Program-made: the position numbers and the translations under genes
Notes under the pieces: generated by a model
Told to the model about the DNA's origin: nothing
The model's input: only the letters and a program-made list of their open reading frames with translations
Databases searched by the model: none
Source of the DNA: Dugong dugon
Lineage: Eukaryota > Chordata > Mammalia > Sirenia > Dugongidae
Assembly (NCBI GenBank): GCA_030035585.1
Contig: CM057477.1
Coordinates: 58,447,447-58,511,446, forward strand
Length of the DNA stretch: 64,000 nt
Direction of reading: 5' to 3'
Shown here: piece after piece, positions 40,201 through 45,299 of the stretch
Position numbering within the stretch: the first letter of the stretch is position 1
Layout: the number at the start of each line of letters is the position of its first letter

Positions 40201-43200
40201 CCACAGGAGAAAAGACCTGGTGATCTGATTACGTAAAGATTACAGCCTAGGAAACCCTATGGGCAGTTATACTCTGTCCTACAGGGTGACTATGAGTCAG
40301 AATCAATTCAACGGCACACAACAGTCATCTTTACAGGAGCAAATAGCCAGTTTTCTCCCGTGGAGCCACTAGGTGGGTTCAAACTGCCAACCTTTCAGTT
40401 TGTAGCTGAGCACTAACCTTAAATGTTGCGCCACCAGGGCTCCTTGTTCTGCTTCTAACTGGCTGTGTATTATCTCTATAATAGGATACTCGGATTTCTT
40501 TAGGTCTCAGTTTTCTTCTGTAAAATGAAAGGGTAAGAAGTATTGAACCACGTGAGTTCTAAAGACTTTCAGTACGTCTGGGATAGGGTCCAAGAGTCTG
40601 CATTTCTAATGAGTTCCCAATTGATATTAATACTGCTGGTCCAGGAGCCACACTTAAGGTAATTAAGATAATTAAGGTACTAAACTAACCACCTACCTAC
40701 CCTATGCACTTCCACTTCTAGGTATATAGCCATAAGAAAGGAGTGCATATGTTTATCAAAATACACGTATAAAAATGTTCACAGTAGCATAATAGCTAAC
40801 TAAGTGAAAATAACCTAAATACATATTGTAATAAGTAAGCTGTGCTACAGTCATACAATGAGATACTACACAGCAATGAAAAAGTGTTATTATTAAATAG
40901 AACAATTAGGATGCATCTTACCTACACTCAGAGTACCTACTGTATGATACTGTTCACATAAAGTGCAAGAACAAGTAAAACTAATTTATGGTGGAGGTCA
41001 GAATAGGGGTTACCTGGTGGGTAAGGGGAGTTACCAGCTGGGAAGGAGTATGAGGAAGCCTTCAGGATAGAGCTTTCTGTATCTTGATCTGGGTGTTGGT
41101 TACACAAGTGTAAACACTCATAAAAATTTATCAGACTGTACAAGATTTGTGTACTATATTTCAAAACTCAAAATTTTTTTTAAAGGTAAAGCAAGATGAT
41201 TCACTGGGAGCAATAATGGAAGAGAATCAGGAATATGAGGAGGATATGGAATGTGTGGCTAACTGCCTCCATAAACAACTGCCTTCTTTGTCATGAGACC
41301 AGAAGAACTGCATGGTGCCCAAACTACCATTACTGAACGTTTTGATCAAAGATTCCATAGAAGAATCCTCATCAAAAAGGGGAAAATGCAGAACAGAATT
41401 TCAAATTCTCACAGACCCTGGACTTTCTGGAGCCATAAAGTTGAACCCCTGAAGCTACTGCCTTGAGAAATCTTTAATCCTTGAACCAAAAATATCCCCT
41501 AACATTTTCTTAAAACAAAACAGTAGTTCAACTATTAAAAAATGTCTGCCTTGAGCATAGCAGTCCAGGGACAAGGACTAGAAGGCAGAAGGGGACAGAA
41601 AAGCTGGTGATAGGGAACCCAAGGTTGAGTAAGGACAGTGTTGATGTGTAGTGAGATTGTTAACCACTGTCATAGGGCAACATGTGTACAGTTTAATGAG
41701 AAACTATTTTGTTCTGTAAACCTTCATCTAAAGTGAAAATAGCAGCACAACTGCAACAGCGTAGTCGATGTCACTGAACTGTGCATGTAGAAATTTTTGA
41801 AATGGTGTATCTTTGGCTATGTGTATTTTCACCAAAAAAAAAAAAAAAAGGCCGAGAAGGGAGAGGGTTGACATGTTGTGGGGTTGTTAACCAACGTCAT
41901 AAAACAATATGTGTACTACTGTTCAATGAGAAACTATTTGTTCCGTAAACCTTCATCAGAAGTACAACTAAAAAAAAAGAGAGAAGAAAAAAAATGTCTG
42001 CCTTGAGCATTATACTCTTTTAAGATGTATACAGGATGGGATAAAGGTAACAACAGTAACTTGAAAGATTACAGAAGAACTGTATGGGGCTGTGAGTTTA
42101 TGTTAATGGGGCAGTAACAACTCAGAAAATGAGAGTGAAGATGGCTGCACAACTCAAAGTAATCAATGTCACTAAACTGTATATGTAGAAACAGTTGAAT
42201 TAGTGTATGTTTTTGCCGTGTATATTCTCCACAACAACAAAATAAATCTTAAAAAAGTAAAACAAGACGGAAACAAAAAAATCTCACCGCTGTCGTGTCG
42301 ACTCTGACTTGTGGTGACCCCATGTGTTAGAGTAGAACCGCTTCAAGCAAGATGGAAAGTGATAATGAAATCCATTAAAAGCAACTTGTAAGTAAACTGG
42401 ATTTCCAAAGAAGCCATGGGCCTAACAGGACTATAACAAATACGGATTCCAAAAACTAACAGCTGTCTAGCTAATATAAGAAACTGTGGTGATAAATTCT
42501 CAGTACCACCTGTAACATTATTCCAATACTGATTCCAGAAGCCTCCCTACGAAACATTATAAAACAACAGACTCATCAATCACCAATTTCAAGAAAATGT
42601 TCACGTGGAAATCCAAACAATCCTTGACCTAAACAGCCCTAAGACACCTATCCCCTGGTTTCCTCTGCAACCCCATCTCCTATTCTTCTTTCATCCCACT
42701 CTTGTCAATGGGCCTTTTTGCTGTTCCTTGTATAGGCCAAAGGAGCCCTGGTAGTGCAGTGGTTAAAGCACTTGGCTGCTAACCAAAAGACTGATAGTCC
42801 CAGCCACTCCACAGGAGAAAGATGTGACAGTCTGTTCTACTCTGTCCTATACGGTCACTATGAGTTGGAATGCACTTGACAGCAGTGGGTTGGGTTTGGT
42901 ACAGGCCAACTCTATTCCTACCTCAGGATCTTTGCACAGACTGTTCTTCCTGCCTGGAATGCTCTCTCCCCAGAGCTTCCAAGTTCACTCCCTCATTCCT
43001 TCAAGTCTCTACTAAAATGTCACCTCCTCAAAGAGGACCAACTGACCACCTACATAGTAAATTCTTTTTAGAAGCCACAGCTATGAAACAGGCTCTCTTG
43101 CCTCAAATTCCTAACTTTACTTACATTAGATTTCAGCAATGTAACCAGGTTCCCTTTTTTCTGTGGATGAAGACAAGAAACTTCAGGCTAAATTTTCTGG

Positions 43201-44578
43201 TACACTTCATCAGGTATCCTTAGCTTGGGTTCTCTATTATTATTTAATTCTTGCTCCTTCACAGCTTTACATTCTGTCTTCCACTGCACACACACAATGC
43301 TTTGCAAGCAAGTCTGTGCTTTGCACATAGGAACTCCCCCAGCCAAAAATAAACGTGCTGTATAGAGTGACAAGGTGTTGTGTTCCCCAAAATATGTGTT
43401 GGGGTCCTGACCCCTATTCCTGTGCATGTAATCCTATTTGTAAACACCGTTTTGTTATGTTTATCAAGCCATATCGGTGTAGGGTTTGCCCTAAACCTAA
43501 TCACTTCTGAGTTACAGCTGGGGCTACAGAAGCTGAGCAGCAGCCCTAGTAGTGCAGTGGTGAAGCCTCAGCTGCTAGCCGAAAGGTCAACAGTTTGAAC
43601 CCTTCAGCCACTCCGCAGAAGAAAGATGTGGTTATCTGCTGTAAAGATCACAGCCTTGGAAACCCTATGGGGCAGTTCTACTATGTCCTACTGGGTCAGC
43701 TGAGTCGGAATCCACTCGACAGCAACCAGTACAGAAGTTGAGACAAGGATCCTCCCCAAGAACTGACAGAGAGCCTTCCCCTGTAGCCAGTGCCCTGAAT
43801 TTGGACTTCTAGCCTTCTGAACTGTAAAAAAAAAAAAAAAAAAAAAAAACAAAAACAAATTTCCGTTCTTAAAAACCACCGACGTGTGGTATTTCTGTTA
43901 CAGCAGCACCAAGAAACTAAGACACAAGACATCTGGAAACTTTCCGGGACAAAGAGGTTTTTGTGAGTTCATAAAGGTCCTTAACCCAGTACCCGATACA
44001 AAAATAGGAAAGACTCTCACATGAAAAACCGTATTAAAAACTATCATCAAGCCCAGATTTCACTCTTTTCTTCCACTCACAAATGTCATTAAAAAAAATT
44101 TTTAGACCCCCCCTCCCCCCCGCCCGCAAAGAAATAAAACAGAAAAAAAAAATTATTTTCTAAGCAGCTGCGGAGATGCCGGGAACCTAGGAGTGGGAGG
44201 GCCGAGGAAGGGTCTGGGACACGGGAGCGACTGTGGGCACAAAGACAGGAAACTGAGGCTCTCAATACTGAAGCTGAGACACAGTAAACACAGCAGCCCC
44301 GGCCCCAGGAAGACAGTGCTGGGAAGAGGCGGAGTTGGCTAACCCGACGCGGCCCAGTTCTCCAAAGGAAAACCGAGGAGGCAGAGAGCCGCTCTCACCT
44401 CTAACGCCGCCTGGGGGTCCTCGTCGATCAGAGCATCTGAGAGGCTCCGGAAAAACCTGCCAGGAAAACAACAACTTCAGCTAAGCGGACTAAGAAAAGG
44501 AAGCTTTCAAAAACAGGCAAAGGAAAGAAAAAACACGCACCTCTGAGGTGTTGCAGGTCCTGCTGCAGCCGCCGCCAT
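1114..44578 (-). CDS. SUGT1: SUGT1 (SGT1 co-chaperone), exons 1-9, 3' part beyond window
   Basis: SUGT1 is an HSP90 co-chaperone that links HSP90 to SKP1/SCF ubiquitin ligases, to kinetochore (MIS12 complex) assembly and to NLR immune receptors. Nine coding exons are seen on the minus strand at 44541-44578, 44399-44456, 27783-27873, 27054-27123, 22058-22128, 17341-17394, 16620-16636, 3036-3058 and 1114-1210. Their 519 nt give 173 residues with no stop or frameshift, and each junction is GT-AG with compatible phase. Residues 1-127 form the TPR domain ([39 protein letters not shown]); the CS domain begins near residue 140 ([10 protein letters not shown]). The remaining CS and SGS exons lie left of position 1. 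The length matches the short human isoform exactly; the Alu-derived human alternative exon is absent, as expected outside primates. Differences from human as I recall it include Asp at 63, Lys at 73 and Arg at 134. A functional gene is most likely, but a decaying second copy cannot be excluded without the missing half. Confidence 0.93.
1211..3035 (-). other. SUGT1 intron 8 with ancient repeats and one SINE
   Basis: No exon seen. 1540-1720 is a MIR-like SINE in minus orientation (cagatgagaaaacaagctcag and the following conserved core). About 1940-2065 resembles an L2/MIR 3' end (cagtacctggtacaaag, aacaaatgttgaat). An AfroSINE lies at 2407-2578. Confidence 0.6.
2407..2578 (+). mobile_element. 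AfroSINE, plus orientation
   Basis: A-box-like tggtgatgtggtggttaag, B-box region ggcagttggaatccacc, and the conserved tail ending in tatgagttggaaatcaactc, followed by a T-rich end. It is sense on the plus strand. Confidence 0.9.
3036..3058 (-). CDS. SUGT1: SUGT1 23-nt microexon 8
   Basis: 23 nt encoding RTHQSKI and a split Lys codon. The acceptor is atcccag and the donor gtaagt. The first codon is CGG (Arg) where the family has TGG (Trp) as I recall it. It is separated from exon 7 by a 13.6 kb intron that holds the full-length L1 and a Tigger element. Confidence 0.88.
3826..4030 (+). mobile_element. AfroSINE, longer subtype, plus
   Basis: Head gacacaaatggttaagtgct, a middle segment (cagaagacaggcctagcg) absent from the shorter SINEs, and the tail catgagtcagaatcaactca. 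It lies directly before the tRNA-Gly-headed SINE that the L1 has split. Confidence 0.85.
4041..4286 (+). mobile_element. tRNA-Gly-headed SINE, left part (split by L1)
   Basis: The first about 70 nt match a tRNA-Gly (GCC/CCC type): caatggtggtcagtagtaga in the A-box region and gttcgatttccagccaatgc in the B-box and acceptor stem. The body follows (ctgtcagtggaggcttcag, gccaatgaaaaccctaagg). The element breaks off at 4286 and resumes after the L1 at 13079-13200, so the L1 inserted into it later. Confidence 0.85.
4270..4286 (+). repeat. L1 target-site duplication, left copy
   Basis: 17 bp aaaatagtccaatccac, identical to 13079-13095. It brackets the full-length L1 and belongs to the interrupted SINE. 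Confidence 0.95.
4287..6257 (+). promoter_or_regulatory. L1 5' UTR / internal promoter
   Basis: About 1.97 kb. It begins with ggagagaggggcaagatggc, a YY1-type initiator region, continues through GC-rich tandem units to about 5530, then T-rich DNA (5565-5900) and a 20-base A run near 6205-6224 just before ORF1. The promoter role follows from L1 biology; binding is inferred. Confidence 0.8.
4657..5530 (+). repeat. 266-bp GC-rich tandem units in L1 5' UTR
   Basis: The block gctttctgggagccgtttgc starts at 4725, 4991 and 5257, an exact 266-bp period. The ctgctttc/ccgtggcc block recurs at about 4657, 4921, 5187 and, diverged, 5453. About three full units and a partial fourth are present, analogous to the monomer promoters of mouse L1. 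Confidence 0.93.
6258..7307 (+). CDS. L1 ORF1 protein (RNA-binding chaperone)
   Basis: 349 codons, uninterrupted. L1 ORF1p forms trimers that coat L1 RNA in the cytoplasmic RNP and act as nucleic-acid chaperones. Residues about 60-135 are a heptad-rich coiled coil ([20 protein letters not shown] onward). Residues about 165-260 look like the RRM-type domain ([10 protein letters not shown]). The C-terminal domain has [12 protein letters not shown] and [11 protein letters not shown]. Length is close to the 338 residues of human ORF1p. The first ATG ([10 protein letters not shown]) is taken as start because it follows the A run and opens the frame. It precedes ORF2 by 431 nt and appears coding-competent. 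Confidence 0.93.
   Translation: MPRKQQTISKHLQKQDKMAPIGVQIKTPDNSPVEENALEVPDTELKSLILGIFQELRQKADKHEEKIDKFMENTDKKLEEFRKMMQEQNAKINSQLEIIQKQQLEIQKINNKISEMDGVIEGLRSRFETMEDRISGTEDKHLDTTLFQENSEKRTKKNEETLRVMWDTIKSKNLRVIGIPEQGKKTENTERITEELLTENFPNIMKDEKLVIQEAQRTPYRIDPKRKSPRHIIFTLAKTKDKQRILRAAREKQEVTYRGETIRLSSDYSAETMQARRQWDDIYKILKEKNCQPRIIYPAKLSFRFDGEIRSFPDKQKLKEYAKVKPNLQELLKGVLRSEDKQLKPSGRT
7739..11556 (+). pseudogene. L1 ORF2 (endonuclease-reverse transcriptase), one frameshift
   Basis: ORF2p nicks target DNA and reverse-transcribes L1 RNA. 7739-8905 encodes 388 residues of endonuclease and linker, with N14, E43, D145, N147, D205 and H230 all present at the human positions, but Gly to Arg at 73 and 144. 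The frame then ends at 8903-8905. The second frame, open from about 8887 and with its first ATG at 8923, runs to 11556. It carries the RT motif FADD (9832-9843), [11 protein letters not shown], and the C-terminal CCHC-like [18 protein letters not shown]. The shift lies in an A-rich run near 8876-8886, where one missing A would explain it. Total length is then about 1277 codons, like human ORF2 (1275). It is classed as broken, but an assembly error in the A run is possible. Confidence 0.93.
11557..13078 (+). repeat. L1 3' UTR with internal duplication and A-rich tail
   Basis: Contains a polypurine G run (11614-11626), then a roughly 300-bp unit twice: copy A about 12284-12563 and copy B about 12607-12903, separated by an (AAAT)n stretch at 12568-12605. 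A short unit (12918-13040) with an aataaaa signal and the tail (A)nC(A)nC(A)n follow. Confidence 0.85.
13079..13095 (+). repeat. L1 target-site duplication, right copy
   Basis: Exact copy of 4270-4286, directly after the A-rich L1 tail. Confidence 0.95.
13079..13200 (+). mobile_element. tRNA-Gly-headed SINE, right part
   Basis: Continues the SINE interrupted at 4286. After the duplicated 17 bp come gatggcactggactgggcag, cgtttcattccattgtgcat, ggggtcgccatgagtac and the tail gactagacaacagctaacat. The tail matches that of the RTE LINE fragment at 63.1-63.6 kb. Confidence 0.85.
13201..13859. other. SUGT1 intron 7, no gene seen
   Basis: Unassigned intron DNA. 13610-13700 weakly resembles an ancient MIR in minus orientation. 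No exon recognised. Confidence 0.5.
13860..16200 (+). mobile_element. Tigger1-type DNA transposon, decayed
   Basis: Starts with caggcatgca and ends with the complementary gaggtatgcccg, flanked by TA at 13858-13859 and 16201-16202, the target typical of pogo/Tigger elements. The 2.34 kb length is near the roughly 2.4 kb of Tigger1 as I recall it. Broken transposase segments remain at 14407-14613, 14778-14999 and 15158-15541, for example [18 protein letters not shown]. It is immobile, many stops break the gene, and it lies in SUGT1 intron 7. Confidence 0.92.
14230..15830 (+). pseudogene. Tigger transposase remnant (CENP-B/jerky-like)
   Basis: The transposase frame is visible as pieces in different frames: an HTH-proximal part ([10 protein letters not shown], about 14270), a central part with [14 protein letters not shown] (about 14805-14850), where the D belongs to the catalytic DDE core, and a C-terminal part ([20 protein letters not shown], about 15175). 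Frameshifts and stops show long inactivity. Confidence 0.85.
16201..16619 (-). other. SUGT1 intron 7, exon-proximal part
   Basis: AT-rich unassigned intron DNA between the Tigger element and microexon 7. No exon or known repeat seen. Confidence 0.5.
16620..16636 (-). CDS. SUGT1: SUGT1 17-nt microexon 7
   Basis: Only 17 nt, encoding GSESEV (with one base carried from exon 6) in the linker between the TPR and CS domains. The acceptor is ttaatag and the donor gtgagt. It is too short to find by open-reading-frame length; it is supported by phase continuity and by the SESEV residues expected at this point. Skipping it would shift the frame. The 704-nt intron upstream holds an inverted pair of AfroSINEs. 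Confidence 0.9.
16833..17129. mobile_element. Inverted AfroSINE pair (head to head)
   Basis: 16833-16947 is an AfroSINE in minus orientation (tail complement first, ending at ggttagcagcc, so lacking the outermost head). 16948-17129 is a plus-orientation AfroSINE (tggtagtgcagtggttaaga to the tail and T-rich end). The pair is flanked by one perfect 11-bp repeat, ataccttgata, at 16822-16832 and 17130-17140, suggesting insertion as a unit. It lies in the 704-nt SUGT1 intron 6. Confidence 0.88.
17341..17394 (-). CDS. SUGT1: SUGT1 coding exon 6
   Basis: 54 nt encoding [18 protein letters not shown], the capping helix of the TPR domain. The acceptor is tttctag and the donor gtatga. Confidence 0.95.
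17447..17580. repeat. Ancient L2-like fragment
   Basis: tactatgtgccaaacactgt, tctaggtactggggattta and catagagcttacagc follow the widely shared mammalian L2-type 3' sequence. The orientation name is uncertain. Confidence 0.5.
17636..19195 (+). mobile_element. Old L1 3' end (ORF2 end and 3' UTR)
   Basis: Decayed ORF2 C-terminal half from about 17640, for example [20 protein letters not shown] near 17735, the CCHC region near 18540-18600, then a 3' UTR with G/A-rich gggcgggagggagggagc near 19006. Near 18440-18468 a short piece resembling the AfroSINE tail complement (actgccattgagtcg) interrupts the L1. It is antisense to SUGT1. Confidence 0.85.
19196..20581 (-). other. SUGT1 intron 5, AT-rich
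   Basis: No exon seen. It contains an AT dinucleotide-rich stretch at about 19818-19890 (tatatatattttatatatac). The rest is unassigned. Confidence 0.5.
20590..20796 (-). mobile_element. MER5A-type hAT nonautonomous element
   Basis: The body matches MER5A in minus orientation: gacattttgtaac, ggtctgtcctgtgcgttgta, ggatgtttacaagcatcc and tgtccccaggggagcaaaat. It is flanked by a perfect 8-bp target duplication ctttagag (20582-20589 and 20797-20804), as expected of hAT insertions. Confidence 0.92.
21018..21596 (+). mobile_element. 5'-truncated L1 (3' UTR only)
   Basis: Contains only the young L1 3' UTR units (gactaatgaggcacagcagt, gttgttaaccactgtcataa) and A tracts. It is flanked by a 15-bp duplication with one mismatch (aaaaactcacgttac at 21003-21017; aaaaactcacattac at 21597-21611). 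Confidence 0.85.
21612..22057 (-). other. SUGT1 intron 5, exon-proximal part
   Basis: Unassigned AT-rich intron DNA. No repeat recognised. Confidence 0.5.
22058..22128 (-). CDS. SUGT1: SUGT1 coding exon 5
   Basis: 71 nt encoding [20 protein letters not shown] then KLD (TPR 3). The acceptor is gtgccag and the donor gtaagt (consensus). Confidence 0.96.
22670..26888 (+). mobile_element. 5'-truncated L1 with two tandem 3' UTRs
   Basis: Starts in the ORF2 RT region (equivalent to about 9400 of the full-length L1) and continues through a decayed RT (broken FADD segment near 23090-23110) and ORF2 end (24789). The first 3' UTR is 24790-25957; a second complete 3' UTR of the same type is 25960-26888. 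Apparent duplication: taacaggatacaga (22656-22669) and taacagaatacaga (26889-26902), one mismatch. It lies in SUGT1 intron 4. Confidence 0.88.
26903..27053 (-). other. SUGT1 intron 4, short exon-proximal part
   Basis: Intron sequence just downstream of exon 4 in the gene sense. No feature seen. Confidence 0.5.
27054..27123 (-). CDS. SUGT1: SUGT1 coding exon 4
   Basis: 70 nt encoding [20 protein letters not shown] then LRKG (TPR 2). The acceptor is tatacag and the donor gtatgc. The first residue is Asp where human has Val as I recall; Lys replaces Glu in the SLxLNP segment. Confidence 0.93.
27124..27782 (-). other. SUGT1 intron 3
   Basis: 659-nt intron between exons 3 and 4, AT-rich. No repeat recognised. 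Confidence 0.8.
27783..27873 (-). CDS. SUGT1: SUGT1 coding exon 3
   Basis: 91 nt encoding [20 protein letters not shown] followed by [10 protein letters not shown] (TPR 1-2). The acceptor is tttgtag and the donor gtaact. It is separated from exon 2 by a 16.5 kb intron full of L1 and SINE copies. Confidence 0.96.
28353..28610 (-). mobile_element. tRNA-Gly-headed SINE, minus
   Basis: The complement shows a tRNA-Gly-like head (caatggtggttcagtggtag, attctcgcctttcatggggg). The body is the same type as the L1-split SINE at 4041 (ccactaacagatgggtgg is its complement). The left end carries the tail. Confidence 0.87.
28960..29330 (+). repeat. Ancient L2-like fragments
   Basis: actctccaatgacttcctat, ctccctctgactagaatgct and cttccctcacatg are typical of the mammalian L2 family in plus orientation. 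Diverged. Confidence 0.55.
29573..29724 (-). mobile_element. AfroSINE, minus
   Basis: Tail complement ctgtcagtcgattctgactc at the left; head complement cttaaccactgcaccaccag and ggctcc at the right. Confidence 0.92.
30922..31098 (+). mobile_element. AfroSINE inside old L1
   Basis: ggagccctagtggtgcagtg head, B-box region, tail tatgagtcagaaacgactca and T-rich end. The flanks actccattt and attccattt suggest a diverged target duplication in the L1. Confidence 0.9.
32157..32291 (+). mobile_element. AfroSINE inside old L1, 5'-truncated
   Basis: Begins within the head (gctgctaaccaaaaggtcac) and runs to the tail (gaatcgacatgacagcaatg). The flanks taggatggct and taggatggct (near 32148 and 32292) look like the target duplication. 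Confidence 0.9.
33518..33690 (-). mobile_element. Inverted L1 ORF2 fragment inside L1 3' UTR
   Basis: The complement matches L1 ORF2 C-terminal DNA (compare 32510-32650: ggaatactactcagccag and ttcactgcagcact). Both ends are internal to L1 and there is no A/T tail. The surrounding 3' UTR reads on across it, by comparison with 41.2-42.25 kb. Confidence 0.75.
34141..34340 (+). mobile_element. AfroSINE, longer subtype, plus
   Basis: The middle segment gaagaaaggcctggcgatct and the tail catgagtcagaactgactca mark the longer AfroSINE. The head is degraded. Confidence 0.85.
34612..34830 (-). mobile_element. AfroSINE, longer subtype, minus
   Basis: Tail complement tagttgccatggagtcgatc at the left, head complement gtgcttaaccatctgtgcca at the right. 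Its head is part of the inverted duplication at 34790-35091. Confidence 0.88.
34790..35091. repeat. Large inverted repeat (about 95-bp arms)
   Basis: The left arm, about 34790-34894, recurs inverted at about 34995-35091 across a roughly 100-bp spacer. Shared blocks include agtgcttaaccatct and agcaaatctccagtcaggga followed by taactaagattatca. The arms include the AfroSINE head and also non-SINE flank, so this is not simply two opposed SINEs. Confidence 0.9.
35463..37115 (+). mobile_element. Internally deleted L1: 5' start joined to ORF2 end
   Basis: 35463-35650 looks like an L1 5' start (gaggtggggccaagacggca and acaacaaagacccgaaaaaa resemble 4289-4360). At about 35650 it jumps into the ORF2 C-terminal region (caatgagatatcatctcacc, equivalent to about 11060), then runs through the ORF2 end and a 3' UTR to about 37115. 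About 6-7 kb of normal L1 is missing. Confidence 0.8.
37116..38479. other. SUGT1 intron 2, ancient repeat DNA
   Basis: No exon seen. 38260-38450 looks like L2 (gatggcctggattctacttg). 37250-37345 (tcattctggctgctatataa) looks like another ancient interspersed repeat I cannot name. Confidence 0.5.
38480..38690 (-). repeat. MIR-like SINE, minus
   Basis: Complement-strand MIR features: tatgccaggcactgtgctaa, cttcacaataactctttgaa and gattttacaacagg. Ancient, mammal-wide. Confidence 0.7.
38800..39040 (+). repeat. Possible ancient LTR or MER fragment
   Basis: The block gatggttaaaatcatgtgtc aacttcgatgggcca resembles a common mammalian interspersed repeat. Family not determined. Confidence 0.4.
39045..39238 (-). 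mobile_element. AfroSINE, longer subtype, minus
   Basis: Tail complement gttgccatcacgtcgattcc at the left, head complement cattgtgccaccagggcacc at the right. Confidence 0.9.
40028..40443 (-). mobile_element. AfroSINE, minus, split by another AfroSINE
   Basis: The left part 40028-40126 carries the tail complement (caatcgagtcaatttcgact). The right part 40322-40443 carries the head complement (ttgcgccaccagggctcct). A plus-strand AfroSINE sits between them. Confidence 0.88.
40127..40321 (+). mobile_element. AfroSINE nested in AfroSINE, plus
   Basis: Complete element with head ggagccctggtggcacaatg and tail tatgagtcagaatcaattca. The flanks gtcatttttat (left) and gtcatctttac (right) are a probable diverged target duplication inside the older SINE. 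Confidence 0.87.
40680..41175 (+). mobile_element. Ancient L1 (L1M-type) 3' end
   Basis: Decayed ORF2 end (tatacaatgagatactacac type sequence near 40855) and 3' UTR (tcttgatctgggtgttggtt, acaagatttgtgtactat). Older than the other L1s here. Confidence 0.75.
41200..42252 (+). mobile_element. L1 3' UTR fragment, interrupted
   Basis: Same 3' UTR type as 33225-33915 (ttttgatcaaagattccata, gaagaatcctcatcaaaaag). Split at 41559-41988 by a younger L1 3' end. Flanked by diverged copies taaagcaagatg (about 41185) and taaaacaagacg (about 42258). Confidence 0.83.
41559..41988 (+). mobile_element. Young 5'-truncated L1 inside older L1
   Basis: About 430 bp of the young L1 3' UTR (gcagtccagggacaaggact, gttgttaaccactgtcatag). 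It is bracketed by a perfect 22-bp duplication at 41537-41558 and 41989-42010. The implied nick is TTTT/AA, the L1 endonuclease consensus. Confidence 0.93.
42281..42346 (-). mobile_element. AfroSINE fragment, minus
   Basis: Only the tail portion is present (gctgtcgtgtcgactctgac). The flanks caagacggaa (42260) and caagatggaa (42347) look like its target duplication. Confidence 0.8.
42742..42902 (+). mobile_element. AfroSINE, plus
   Basis: ggagccctggtagtgcagtg head and tail tatgagttggaatgcacttg. It sits inside L2-like DNA (42640-43030, for example tctttgcacagactgttctt). Confidence 0.9.
43368..43926 (+). mobile_element. MaLR-type solo LTR, split by AfroSINE
   Basis: Homologous to the LTR at 48958-49378 (tgttccccaaaatatgtgtt; gccctgaatttggacttcta; tttctgttacagcagcacca). 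An AfroSINE is inserted at 43540-43732. An A run near 43826-43849 replaces the usual polyadenylation region. Endogenous-retrovirus LTR only; no viral gene is present. Confidence 0.78.
43540..43732 (+). mobile_element. AfroSINE inside MaLR LTR, plus
   Basis: gcagccctagtagtgcagtg head and tail gagtcggaatccactcgaca. The flanks acagaagctga and acagaagttga are a likely target duplication with one mismatch. Confidence 0.9.
44399..44456 (-). CDS. SUGT1: SUGT1 coding exon 2
   Basis: 58 nt completing the split Arg codon and encoding [19 protein letters not shown], the first TPR helix region. The acceptor is ...ctggcag and the donor gtgaga; intron 1 is only 84 nt. It ends in phase 0. Confidence 0.95.
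44541..44578 (-). CDS. SUGT1: SUGT1 coding exon 1 (start codon)
   Basis: The ATG lies at 44578-44576 on the minus strand and opens an Ala-rich N-terminus ([12 protein letters not shown], then a split Arg codon). The donor is gtgcgt just below 44541. The start is chosen because the N-terminus matches mammalian SUGT1 and sits in the CpG-rich promoter. Confidence 0.93.
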
Positions 44579-45299
44579 CCCCAGTACTTACTATTACTCT
44601 GAAAACCGAGGTTACCAGCTTCGCCGCCGCCCAACGGGGAAACTTCTGGAGAAACACCAAACGAGTTTCCGTCCTCAGTAGCCAACGAGCAGGCACGCAG
44701 CGTGCGGGATGGGGGAGGAGAGGCAAATAGCGGGCTCGGAGCCGGCTGGGATCGTGGAGGACCGATTTCTCCCGGCCAGCCCCCAGGTCTCGTGACCAAA
44801 GCACTCCTAGTCCCCGCCCCTCGAAGCCATGGTTACGGAGAGGCCTCCGTATCCACGTTCGCCCTTTGTTCCACCACCGGCAGAGCCGCCCACACTTTCT
44901 AAGGGGCAGTAACTAAAAAGTAGTTTTGTAACTTACTGCTTGCTATCCTTCAGAAAAATGTAGCGTTTGGAGGCGTTTGTACGTCTACAAATAATACAAG
45001 CTACATCGAACTCCTTTATCATGGCTACCGCAAGCAGTTGAGCCTTTTGTGACCCATGACGTCATCTCGTTGCTGCCTCATCTTTTCCGGAGCGGAGTTC
45101 CCGGATGGCGCGTCGTTTCTGGGAATGTTGCGCTGGGAACTCTAGTAGGTTGGAACTCGCCGGAAGTTGGTCTGCCCTAACAGAAGCTGGAAGAGAAGGA
45201 GGTTTTTGGTTCCCGGATAAATGGGCCCAGTGTGACTGTACCGTACCACTTCCAAAACGCCACAGGCCCAGGCTTTTTTCTGCTCGGCTTCTCACACTG

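Noticed and set aside
43688..43932. Minus-strand frames with a run of Phe
   Set aside because: They come from the A run in the MaLR LTR and the adjacent AfroSINE.
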